This document shows, piece by piece, positions 1 to 6,841 of a stretch of DNA of 64,000 nt. Each line of letters begins with the position of its first letter. The first letter of the stretch is position 1. The stretch comes from Microbacterium sp. Marseille-Q6965 (GTDB lineage: Bacteria; Actinomycetota; Actinomycetes; Actinomycetales; Microbacteriaceae). The notes below the pieces were generated by a model. That model worked only from the letters and a program-made list of their open reading frames with translations, searched no databases and was not told the origin of the DNA. The translations under genes and the position numbers were made by a program. The stretch is taken from positions 476,669 to 540,668 of the forward strand of contig NZ_CAMGZA010000002.1 of assembly GCF_946151065.1 (NCBI RefSeq). The letters are read 5' to 3'.

Positions 1-114
1 GCGGGCGGGGATGGCGCCGTGCGAGAACGGCGGTGCGATGAAGAGGAACGCCGTGATGCGCACGGCGGCCATCATCGTGGCCTCCAGCCACACGAAGTCC
101 ACCGGGATGTTCAC
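1..114 (-). CDS. fliR: Flagellar export gate protein FliR, N-terminal fragment
   Basis: Only the first 38 codons are in the window; the gene continues past the left edge. The protein begins (V/M)NIPVDFVWLEATMMAAV and runs into a hydrophobic first membrane segment (RITAFLFIAPPFS), as in FliR, the integral membrane subunit of the flagellar type III export gate. The GTG start at 114-112 lies two bases past the fliQ stop codon, continuing the translationally coupled fliM-fliR operon. Identification rests on gene order and the start of the first membrane helix. Confidence 0.85.
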   Translation of the reverse strand, partial: MNIPVDFVWLEATMMAAVRITAFLFIAPPFSHGAIPAR

Positions 115-115
115 G

Positions 116-391
116 TCATCCGCCCGACAGCAGCGAGGGGATGCGGGCGAACATCTCGTTCGTGAACGCGATCGACTCCGCGATCATCCAGTTCCCGCAC
201 ACGAGCAGCGCGATCGCGACCGCGACGGCCTTGGGCACGAACGAAAGCGTCACCTCCTGCACCTGCGTGATCGACTGCAGCAGCGAGATCGCAAAGCCCA
301 CCACGAGCGCCGTGATGAGCAGGGGAGCGGCGAGCTTGGTGGCCAGGATGAGGCCCTGCATGCCGATGTCGAGCACCGCCTCCGGGCTCAT
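116..391 (-). CDS. fliQ: Flagellar export gate protein FliQ
   Basis: 91-residue protein with two long hydrophobic helices (about 16-40 and 52-76) around a short polar turn, the normal size and topology of FliQ. The motif LLQSITQVQEVTLSFVPK is typical of the family. FliQ assembles with FliP and FliR into the membrane pore that exports rod, hook and filament subunits. The ATG overlaps the fliP stop in an ATGA junction, and the fliR start follows directly, so translation of the three gate subunits is probably coupled. Confidence 0.95.
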   Translation of the reverse strand: MSPEAVLDIGMQGLILATKLAAPLLITALVVGFAISLLQSITQVQEVTLSFVPKAVAVAIALLVCGNWMIAESIAFTNEMFARIPSLLSGG

Positions 392-1053
392 CCGACACCC
401 CCGTACGAGTCCAGCAGCGAGCGGATGATGAGGCCCCAGCCGTCGACCAGGATGAACAGCAGGATCTTGAACGGCAGCGAGATCATGACGGGCGGCAGCA
501 TCATCATGCCCATCGCCATGAGCGCCGAGGCGACGACGAGGTCGATGATGAGGAACGGCACGAAGATGACGAAGCCGATGATGAAGGCCGCGCGCAACTC
601 CGAGATCATGAACGCGGGGATGAGGGTGTACAGCGGCACGCTGTCGGGGTCGTCGGGATTGGGCTGGTCGGCCGCGCGGGTCATGAGCGCGAGATCCTCC
701 TCGCGCGTGTAGGCCAGCATCCACTCGCGCAACGGGCCCTGCCCCACGTCGAACGCCTGCTGGAAGGTCATCGCGCCATCGATGTACGGCTGCACCGCGA
801 TCTCGTTGATGTCGGTGAGCACGGGCCACATGATGAAGATCGACAGGAACAGCGACAGTCCGGCCAACACCTGGTTCGGCGGGATCGACGGCAGCGACAG
901 CGCGTTGCGCGCCAGGGCGAGGACGACGAAGATCTTCGTGAACGACGTCGTCATCAGCAGCAGGGCGGGCGCCACCGACAGGAGGGTGATGCCGAGCAGC
1001 GTGAGGATCGACGACGACGGTTCGCCGTTGACGCCGTAGATGTCGATGTTCAT
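388..1053 (-). CDS. fliP: Flagellar export gate protein FliP
   Basis: 221 residues, about family length without a long signal region. FliP hallmarks are visible: LLLMTTSFTKIFVVLALARNAL near residue 35, PPNQVLAGLSLFLS, TLIPAFMISELRAAF, and the C-terminal block MGMMMLPPVMISLPFKILLF followed by VDGW. FliP is the main pore-forming subunit of the export gate in the inner membrane. It overlaps fliO and fliQ by 4 bp at ATGA junctions, inside the leftward fliM-fliN-fliO-fliP-fliQ-fliR operon. Confidence 0.97.
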   Translation of the reverse strand: MNIDIYGVNGEPSSSILTLLGITLLSVAPALLLMTTSFTKIFVVLALARNALSLPSIPPNQVLAGLSLFLSIFIMWPVLTDINEIAVQPYIDGAMTFQQAFDVGQGPLREWMLAYTREEDLALMTRAADQPNPDDPDSVPLYTLIPAFMISELRAAFIIGFVIFVPFLIIDLVVASALMAMGMMMLPPVMISLPFKILLFILVDGWGLIIRSLLDSYGGVG

Positions 1054-1490
1054 CGTGCGCGGCGCAGCGCCTCGGCGGTCTGTCGCCAGGTCGACGGCGA
1101 GAGGATGGAGCCGTGCAGCGGGTCGGTGCGGCGGCGCGAGCGATCGCGTCGCAGCGGGAGCCCGTCGGGAAGGGCCGCCGCCGGCGCCTCGGCCCCGGTG
1201 GCGTCGGACGGTTCGGCGCTCGCCGCCTCGACCGACGCCGTGATCTGGTGCGGAGAGCGGATCCGGTCGATGACGTTCACGCCCTGCTCCGTGACGCCGA
1301 GCACGTAACGCGTGCCCTCCACATCGACGACGATCAGCTGGGCCTTGCCGCCGAGCGCCTGCCGAGAGACCACCGCGATGTCGCGCGGCACCTTGGCGCC
1401 GCGCGAGAAGCGGCGCTGCAGATACCAGAGCGCGCCGAGCACCGCCGCGAGCGAGACCGCGACGCGCAGCGCGAGCAGCAGATCGTCCAG
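1050..1490 (-). CDS. fliO: Flagellar biosynthesis protein FliO, probable CTG start
   Basis: Small single-pass membrane protein (146 aa if started at 1490). The helix reads LLLALRVAVSLAAVLGALWYL and is followed by a basic stretch (QRRFSRGAKVP) and the FliO-type core DIAVVSRQALGGKAQLIVVDVEG. The first ATG/GTG in frame (GTG at 1442-1440) would begin in the middle of the helix, so translation more likely begins at the CTG at 1490-1488, one base after the fliN stop and preceded by GAGG. FliO is a chaperone-like factor for FliP ring assembly. The C-terminal third is low-complexity and basic. Confidence 0.8.
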   Translation of the reverse strand: MDDLLLALRVAVSLAAVLGALWYLQRRFSRGAKVPRDIAVVSRQALGGKAQLIVVDVEGTRYVLGVTEQGVNVIDRIRSPHQITASVEAASAEPSDATGAEAPAAALPDGLPLRRDRSRRRTDPLHGSILSPSTWRQTAEALRRAR

Positions 1491-1491
1491 C

Positions 1492-2148
1492 TCAGGCCTC
1501 GGCGTTCTCGAGAATGCGCGTGATCCGCACGGCGTAGTCCTGGTCGACGACCACGATCTCGCCGTGGGCGATGAGGCGCCCGTTGAGCTTCACGTCGGCG
1601 GGAGCGCCCGCGGAGCGGTCGAGCTCCACGACGCGGCCGGGGGAGAGGTCGAGCACGTCGCGCACGGCCATGCGGGTGCGCCCGATCTCGACGGTCAGCT
1701 CCATCTCGACGCCGGCGATGCGCTGGAGGCGGCGTGAGGGCACGCCGGTGGCGGCGGCGGTGTGGGTGACGCGCACCGCAAGCCGCCCGACGGTGCGCCC
1801 CGCCTCGTCCTGCAGGTCGAAGATCCGCGCCTGCGGATGCGAGAACAGCGCCGACGCGTCGCCGACGCGCGCCTCGCGCACCACGCCGGGCCCCAGGGTG
1901 GCGGCGGCCGCGTCGAGGGCCTCGTGCAGCCGATCGGGCAGCGGGGCGTCGGGCACGCCGTCGACGAGGGCCGCGGGGTCGAGGATGAGCACGGCCAGCT
2001 CGGCACTGGACTCGCCGACGTACGACACGATGACCGCATCGCCGGTGTCGCCGGAGGCCTGCGAGGCGCGGGCGCTGATCTCGGTGGTCGTGGGCATCCG
2101 CGACGCGAAGGCGGCGGCGACGGCGGACTCGTGGGCGGTGGGGGTCAC
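1492..2148 (-). CDS. fliN: Flagellar motor switch protein FliN (long form)
   Basis: 218 residues. The C-terminal ~75 residues form the SpoA/FliN domain (VEIGRTRMAVRDVLDLSPGRVVELD, then LNGRLIAHGEIVVVDQDYAVRITRI), which builds the bottom of the C-ring. The N-terminal ~135 residues are an extra domain like that preceding SpoA in FliY-type proteins. I do not see the CheC phosphatase signature (E..N pair) in it, so CheY-P phosphatase activity is not supported. The GTG start overlaps the fliM stop (GTGA). Confidence 0.9.
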   Translation of the reverse strand: MTPTAHESAVAAAFASRMPTTTEISARASQASGDTGDAVIVSYVGESSAELAVLILDPAALVDGVPDAPLPDRLHEALDAAAATLGPGVVREARVGDASALFSHPQARIFDLQDEAGRTVGRLAVRVTHTAAATGVPSRRLQRIAGVEMELTVEIGRTRMAVRDVLDLSPGRVVELDRSAGAPADVKLNGRLIAHGEIVVVDQDYAVRITRILENAEA

Positions 2149-3089
2149 CTGGGCTCCTCTGACGGGACGGAATCGGACGGTGCCGCGGGATCGGACGGCA
2201 CCGACGTGATGACGCAGGCGAGCCGCGCGCCGCTCGCGCCGACGGCTGCGGTGGCGATGGGCACGCCGCCCGCGACGAGGTCGAGCGGGCGGTCGTCGGC
2301 ATGCGGGAGGCGGATGAGATCGCCCACCGACAGGTCGAGCACGTCGGTCGGGCGTACCGACACCGGCGTGAGCTGCAGGGCGAGCTCGAGCGGGGAGTGC
2401 TCGACCTGCTGGTGCAGCAGGTCGGCCGCGAGGTCGGCGGGCATGACGGGAGCGGCGCTGCTCAGGCGCTCCAGCACGAGAGCCGCGGGCAGCATCACGC
2501 TCGCCGGCACGGTGCGGTCGCCCGTGCTCAGTGACAGGCGCGCCACGATGACGAGGTCGGCGGCTGAGGCGAGCTGCGCGAACTGCGGGCTGTACTGGAT
2601 GCCGCTCACCGACAGGCGGCCCGGCATCATCGGGCCGAGCGCGTGGGAAAGCGTCTCCAGCGCGTCCGACATCAGGTACCGGATGAGCGCCTGCTCGATG
2701 GTCGTCAGCGGCCGCTCATCGGTCACCTCGACGGGGCGCCCTCCCACCATCTGCACGATCCACGACAACGCCGCCGACAGCGGGAACTGCACGATCCCGC
2801 TCGCCTCGCTCTCGGGCACGGCGCACACCACGACCGTCGTCGTCGACGGCAAACCGTCGGCGTACTCGCGGTAGGTCAGCAGTTCGACCTGCTCGACCGT
2901 GACGTGCGATCGCGCGCGGATCTTGTCGGTGAGCTGGGTGGACCACAGGCGTGCGAAGGTCTCGAACGACAGCTCGAGGGCGCGGGCGTGCTCGCGTGCG
3001 AGGGTCGCCGGGCGGCCGAAGTCGTACACCTCGACCGTCTGGTCCGTCTCGCCCTGGGCGGGCGCGTTCGCGCGCACGTCGATCACCAC
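2145..3089 (-). CDS. fliM: Flagellar motor switch protein FliM
   Basis: 314 residues, near the usual FliM length. The middle CheC-like domain is recognisable (LEL SFETFARLWSTQLTDKIRARSHVTVEQVE; TTIEQALIRYLMSDALE; FAQLASAADLVIVARLSL), followed by a SpoA domain (ELALQLTPVSVRPTDVLDLSVGDLIRL). FliM links FliG to FliN in the C-ring and normally binds CheY-P through its N-terminus. Start is GTG at 3089 or the adjacent GTG at 3086. A sigma-28-type promoter ends only 8 bp upstream, so the mRNA may be leaderless. Confidence 0.95.
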   Translation of the reverse strand: MVIDVRANAPAQGETDQTVEVYDFGRPATLAREHARALELSFETFARLWSTQLTDKIRARSHVTVEQVELLTYREYADGLPSTTTVVVCAVPESEASGIVQFPLSAALSWIVQMVGGRPVEVTDERPLTTIEQALIRYLMSDALETLSHALGPMMPGRLSVSGIQYSPQFAQLASAADLVIVARLSLSTGDRTVPASVMLPAALVLERLSSAAPVMPADLAADLLHQQVEHSPLELALQLTPVSVRPTDVLDLSVGDLIRLPHADDRPLDLVAGGVPIATAAVGASGARLACVITSVPSDPAAPSDSVPSEEPR

Positions 3090-3097
3090 GACCCGGA

Positions 3098-3125
3098 CTA
3101 TCGGGCGCGTGGGGACGGGCGTTAG
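3098..3125 (-). promoter_or_regulatory. Sigma-28-type promoter of fliM operon
   Basis: Read on the minus strand: CTAA, 16 nt, CCCGATAG. This is the same 28-nt layout as the sites ahead of flgB and fliC and fits the known sigma-28 pattern (TAAA-N15-GCCGATAA) with one change at the first base of the -10. It lies in the motB-fliM gap, where no fliL gene is present. The predicted transcription start falls on or next to the fliM GTG. Confidence 0.7.
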
Positions 3126-3185
3126 GCGTCGCCGGCTTTCGGGTTGCGACGACGCGGCGGATCGCGGTCTCGATCCGGTGGTGGC

Positions 3186-4007
3186 TCAGCTCGACTGGCC
3201 GGCCACGATGTCGGGGATGAGGGCGCGCACCTCCTCTTCCGCGTCGGAGAGCACGACGATGTCGACGCGGCGGTTGCGGGCCAGGTCCTCGGGCGAGTCG
3301 CCTCCCGCGACGGGCCGTGCGTCGCCGTAGCCCACGGCCTGGATGTGATCCCCGCGCACCCGCCCGACCTCCACCAGGTGACGCAGCACCTGCGTGGCGC
3401 GGCCGGAGGAGAGCTCCCAGTTCGTCTCGTAGATGGCGCTGGTGGGGCGACGGTCGGCGTGGCCCTCGACCGAGATCTCGTTCGGCACCTCGACGAGCAC
3501 GGTACCCAGCGCGTCGAGCACGGCGACGGCCTTCTCGCTCAGCTCGACGCTGTTGGTCTCGAAGAACGTCTCGGCCCCGATCAGCCCGACGGTCAGTCCC
3601 CGGTCGTCGATGACGAACTCGGCGGTGTCGCCCAGCCCGCGCGCGTCGAGCGCGCTCTGCATGCGCTCGCGCAGCTCCTGCAGGCTCTCCACCTCCTTCT
3701 GCGCCGCCAGCAGGGCGGGGTCGGCGGCGGCGCCGTCGTCCTCCGCCTCGAGCTCGGGCGGCAGGACGAGCCCGGTGCTGAGATCGACCTGCTCGCTCGG
3801 CTCCTGGCCGAAGCCCGTCGCGAGCGAATCCCGCAGCTGGTCGAACTTCTGCTGGTCGACGCTCGACATGGCGTAGAGCACGATGAACAGGCACATGAGC
3901 ACCGTGATCATGTCGAGGTACGACGCCATCCAGCGCTCGTCCGGGCCGTCGTGGCCCCCCGAGGAATGATCGGCCGCGCGGCGGCGGCCCCCGCGCCGCA
4001 CGCTCAT
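3186..4007 (-). CDS. motB: Flagellar motor stator protein MotB
   Basis: 273 residues. A basic cytoplasmic head is followed by one membrane helix (MASYLDMITVLMCLFIVLYAMSSV) with the proton-carrying aspartate at position 32, the same number as in E. coli MotB. A linker and a C-terminal OmpA-like peptidoglycan-binding domain follow (VEGHADRRPTSAIYETNWELS, then ARNRRVDIVV). MotB anchors the stator to the wall and forms the ion channel with MotA. ATG at 4007 overlaps the motA stop by ATGA. Longer upstream extensions in this frame run back over motA and are not credible. Confidence 0.97.
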   Translation of the reverse strand: MSVRRGGRRRAADHSSGGHDGPDERWMASYLDMITVLMCLFIVLYAMSSVDQQKFDQLRDSLATGFGQEPSEQVDLSTGLVLPPELEAEDDGAAADPALLAAQKEVESLQELRERMQSALDARGLGDTAEFVIDDRGLTVGLIGAETFFETNSVELSEKAVAVLDALGTVLVEVPNEISVEGHADRRPTSAIYETNWELSSGRATQVLRHLVEVGRVRGDHIQAVGYGDARPVAGGDSPEDLARNRRVDIVVLSDAEEEVRALIPDIVAGQSS

Positions 4008-4804
4008 GCCGCCTCGATCGACTCCGGCAGCTCCGCGCGCTCCGCCTGCGCGGGCGCCTTGCGGTCGGACACAAGAGCCTGCAGGCGCTCGGCGACGTGA
4101 TGCGGCGGACCGCCCGCCTGCACCGCGAGCATGCCCTCCATCACGAGCGTCATGCGCTCGAGTTCCAGCTCGGCGAGCCGCTGCAGGCGGTTGCCGATCG
4201 GCAGCCACATGAAGTTGGCGGAGAGCAGGCCCCACAGGGTCGCGACGAACGCCGCGGCGATCATGGGGCCGAGCGTGTCGGGCGTGTCCAGCTGCTCGAG
4301 CACGTGGGTGAGCGAGACGACCGTGCCGATGATGCCGACGGTCGGCGCGTAGCCGCCGAGGGTCATGAAGAACCGCGACGCCGTGCGGTTGCGCGCCGCG
4401 GTCGAGGCGATCTCGTCCTCGAGGACGATCCGCAGCTCCTCGGCGTCGGTTCCGTCGGCGATACTCTGCAGCGCCTGGCGCATGAAGGGGTCGTCGGTCT
4501 CGGGAACGAGCTGCTCGAGCGACAGGAGCCCCTCCGCTCGCGCCTTCTCGGCGTAGCCGACGATCTGCTCGATCATCTCGGACGCCGTACGGCGGTCTCC
4601 CCGGATCGCGCGCGGCAGGGCCTTGAACGCCGCGATCGCGTCACGCATCGTGCCGCTGGCGATCCCGATCGCGATGGTGCCGCCGAAGACGAGGATCATC
4701 GGGGCGGGCAGGAACAGTGCGGCCAGGCTCGCGTGCTCGAGCGTGATCATCGCGTACAGCGAGCCGAACGCGACGACGAGGCCGATGAGGAAGGCGAGAT
4801 CCAT
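4004..4804 (-). CDS. motA: Flagellar motor stator protein MotA
   Basis: 266 residues with four membrane segments: two near the N-terminus (DLAFLIGLVVAFGSLYAM and ALFLPAPMILVFGGTIAIGI) and two after a ~100-residue cytoplasmic loop (FFMTLGGYAPTVGIIGTVVSL and LGPMIAAAFVATLWGLLSA). The prolines of GGYAPTVGIIGTV and the cytoplasmic basic/acidic loop that contacts FliG are family features. Coupled to flbD (1-bp overlap TGATG) and to motB (ATGA). Confidence 0.97.
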   Translation of the reverse strand: MDLAFLIGLVVAFGSLYAMITLEHASLAALFLPAPMILVFGGTIAIGIASGTMRDAIAAFKALPRAIRGDRRTASEMIEQIVGYAEKARAEGLLSLEQLVPETDDPFMRQALQSIADGTDAEELRIVLEDEIASTAARNRTASRFFMTLGGYAPTVGIIGTVVSLTHVLEQLDTPDTLGPMIAAAFVATLWGLLSANFMWLPIGNRLQRLAELELERMTLVMEGMLAVQAGGPPHHVAERLQALVSDRKAPAQAERAELPESIEAA

Positions 4805-5034
4805 CAGCTGATCACTCCGGTCACGTCACCGGAGCGGCGCACGTCGGCCGCGGAGGCGAGCACGCGGGCGCGGAACGCGGCGATCCGCTCGATGACCTCG
4901 GACATGGGTTCCAGGACGACGAAGGTGGCTCCGTCGACCATGACCAGAGTGGTGTCCGGCGACTCGTGAATCCGCTCGATGAGGTCCGGATTCACGGCGA
5001 ACCGGGTGCGGTTCAGGCGCGTGACGACGATCAT
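4804..5034 (-). CDS. flbD: FlbD/SwrD family flagellar protein
   Basis: 76-residue protein starting MIVVTRLNRTRFAVNPDLIERIHESPDTTLVMVDG, the characteristic FlbD/SwrD pattern found between hook and stator genes in Gram-positive bacteria. In Bacillus subtilis SwrD raises motor torque by supporting stator function. Its position one base before motA fits such a role. The ATG at 5034 is chosen because the family begins M-I-x-V-T-R-L; the region upstream in frame is promoter and terminator DNA. Confidence 0.9.
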   Translation of the reverse strand: MIVVTRLNRTRFAVNPDLIERIHESPDTTLVMVDGATFVVLEPMSEVIERIAAFRARVLASAADVRRSGDVTGVIS

Positions 5035-5106
5035 GGCTCCATCCTGGAAACTGCGAGCGACCCCTCCTGGGTCGCCAGACGGCCCGTCCTGGTCCGTCGG
5101 GTACCA

Positions 5107-5134
5107 CTGTCGGCCGCACGGGGCGCCCGGTAAG
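5107..5134 (-). promoter_or_regulatory. Candidate sigma-28-type promoter of flbD-motA-motB
   Basis: Minus strand: CTTA, 16 nt, GCCGACAG. It is identical in layout to the fliC, flgB and fliM sites, with one change in each element. It stands between the hairpin at 5154-5192 and the flbD start 72 bp downstream, where a promoter would be expected if that hairpin ends the hook operon. Confidence 0.5.
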
Positions 5135-5153
5135 GCGATGCCCCGAAGACGGA

Positions 5154-5192
5154 ACAGGAGGGCTCGCGCGGCGACGCGGCGAGCCCTCCTGT
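5154..5192 (-). terminator. Hairpin terminator after flgE
   Basis: Perfect 14-bp inverted repeat (ACAGGAGGGCTCGC / GCGAGCCCTCCTGT) with an 11-nt loop, 42 bp after the flgE stop. Only a short T-rich run follows on the minus strand, as is common for GC-rich actinobacterial terminators. Confidence 0.7.
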
Positions 5193-5233
5193 CGCGGGGG
5201 CGGGACGGCGATGGTGGGCGGGGGTCCCGAGAG

Positions 5234-6394
5234 TCAGCGCTTGAGGTTGGTGAGCTCCTGCAGCACCTCGTCACTGGTCGTGATCATGCGTGCGTTCGCC
5301 TGGAACCCACGCTGCGCGACGATGAGGTTCGTGAACTCCTGCGAGAGGTCGACGTTCGACATCTCCAGCGCGCCGCTGATGAGCGCCCCCATGCCGTCGG
5401 CGCCGGGCTCACCGATGACGGCCTCCCCGGAGTTGACCGTGGGACGGTACTGCGAGGAGCCGGCCTTTTCGAGGCCCGTCGGGTTGACGAAGGTCGCCAG
5501 TGCGACGCGCGCGAGCACGGCGGTCGCGCCGTTGTCGAACGTGCCGACCAGGCTGCCGTCACCCGAGAGCGAGTAGGACTGCAGGGTGCCGGCGGCGCGG
5601 CCGTTCTGCTCCGAGATGGCGATCGTCGACAGCTCCGCGTAGCCGGTGACGGACGAGAGGTCGATGGTGATGGGGCCGGCCGTGAGGGTGCCGCCGCCGG
5701 TGAGCTGCCCGTCCGTGAAGGTCAGGCTTGTGGTCGCGCCGCCATCGGTCGTCACGTCCCAGCCCCCCGCCGTGCGCGTGAACGTCAGGGTCAGGGTGTC
5801 GGCCGCGCCCTGCGCGTCGTAGACCGTCACGTCGCGCACGAGCTCCTCGCCCACCGCCGTGTCGGACGGGAGGTTGCCGGTGACCTCGGCCGTGGTCGTG
5901 GCGACGGCGGGGGAGACCGCGCCGACGGGAAGCGTGATGTTCCCCAGCGGCGATCCCGGCACGATCGCGCCGTCCTGCGCCGTCCAGCCCTGCACGAACG
6001 AGCCGTCCGCGGTCACCAGGCGCCCCTGCGCGTCGAACAGGAAGGCGCCGTTGCGGGTGTAGGCGGTCTCGCCGCCGTTGCGGGTGACGAAGAAGCCGTC
6101 GCCGCCGATCATGAGGTGGGTGGGCACGCCGGTGCGCTGGGCGGCACCCTGGGCGAAGTTGGTCGTGATCGCGGCCACCTGCACGCCGAGGCCGACCTGT
6201 GCGGGGTTGCTGCCGCCGGTGTCGGCCTGCGGGAGCGTCGAGTTCTGGACCAGCTGCGAGAGCGTGTCCTGGAACTCCACCGATGAGGCCTTGAACCCGG
6301 TGGTGTTGACGTTGGCGATGTTGTTGCCGGTGACGTCGAGCATCGTCTGGTGCGAGCGCATGCCCGAGATGCCGGAGTAGAGGGAGCGGAGCAT
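5234..6394 (-). CDS. flgE: Flagellar hook protein FlgE
   Basis: 386 residues. It starts MLRSLYSGISGMRSHQTMLDVTGNNIANVNTTGFK, the rod/hook family N-terminal helix with the NIANVNTxGF motif, and ends with the matching helix (GALEMSNVDLSQEFTNLIVAQRGFQANARMI). The central region (DGFFVTRNGGETAYTRNGAF) is the FlgE/F/G core. The length suits a short hook protein. It is the only hook/distal-rod-like paralogue in this window (no flgF/flgG pair). Last gene of the flgB-flgE operon, 24 bp after flgD. Confidence 0.95.
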   Translation of the reverse strand: MLRSLYSGISGMRSHQTMLDVTGNNIANVNTTGFKASSVEFQDTLSQLVQNSTLPQADTGGSNPAQVGLGVQVAAITTNFAQGAAQRTGVPTHLMIGGDGFFVTRNGGETAYTRNGAFLFDAQGRLVTADGSFVQGWTAQDGAIVPGSPLGNITLPVGAVSPAVATTTAEVTGNLPSDTAVGEELVRDVTVYDAQGAADTLTLTFTRTAGGWDVTTDGGATTSLTFTDGQLTGGGTLTAGPITIDLSSVTGYAELSTIAISEQNGRAAGTLQSYSLSGDGSLVGTFDNGATAVLARVALATFVNPTGLEKAGSSQYRPTVNSGEAVIGEPGADGMGALISGALEMSNVDLSQEFTNLIVAQRGFQANARMITTSDEVLQELTNLKR

Positions 6395-6418
6395 GTTGCC
6401 TTCCTTCGGTGTGGGGGA

Positions 6419-6829
6419 TCAGGAGACGACGCCGGAGACGGCGTCGAGCGGCACGGAGACATCGCCGAAGAACACCTCTGGGGTGCCCTCGGCGAAGGAG
6501 ACGGAGGTGACCACGCCCGTCTGGGTCTTGTCGTCGGCGTCGATGTACGACGCCGTGCGGCCCACGAGCTCGGTGGCCGCCTGACGCATCGTGAGCGCGA
6601 ACGCCTCCGTCGATGTCGTCGACAGGGCCGTGAGCTGCTCCATCATGGCCAGCTGCGTGCTCTGCGAGATCATCTCGTTCGTGTCCATGGGTGAGGACGG
6701 GTCCTGGTTCTGCAGTTGCGCGACGAGCAGCTGCAGGAACACCTCGGAGTCCAGCGTCTGCTTGCGCTCGGTGGGGAGGGTGGACCCGGTGTACAGACCG
6801 GTGGCGGCGACGGGTTCGACGGTGGGCAT
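6419..6829 (-). CDS. flgD: Flagellar hook-capping protein FlgD
   Basis: 136 residues, shorter than enterobacterial FlgD (about 230) because the large C-terminal region is reduced. The conserved N-terminal block is clear: LDSEVFLQLLVAQLQNQDPSSPMDTNEMISQSTQLAMMEQL, needed for export and capping. FlgD caps the growing hook and is discarded on completion. Located between fliK and flgE, the standard order. Confidence 0.93.
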   Translation of the reverse strand: MPTVEPVAATGLYTGSTLPTERKQTLDSEVFLQLLVAQLQNQDPSSPMDTNEMISQSTQLAMMEQLTALSTTSTEAFALTMRQAATELVGRTASYIDADDKTQTGVVTSVSFAEGTPEVFFGDVSVPLDAVSGVVS

Positions 6830-6841
6830 GGGGCCTTCCGA

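Noticed and set aside
1740..2148. CheC phosphatase domain in the N-terminal part of FliN
   Set aside because: The Glu/Asn phosphatase signature is not visible; only position and length suggest a FliY-like architecture.
5559..6841. Continuation of the fliK frame to give a 902-residue protein
   Set aside because: It runs through flgD and flgE on the same strand in a non-coding frame and is Arg/His-rich nonsense; treated as read-through after a frameshift.
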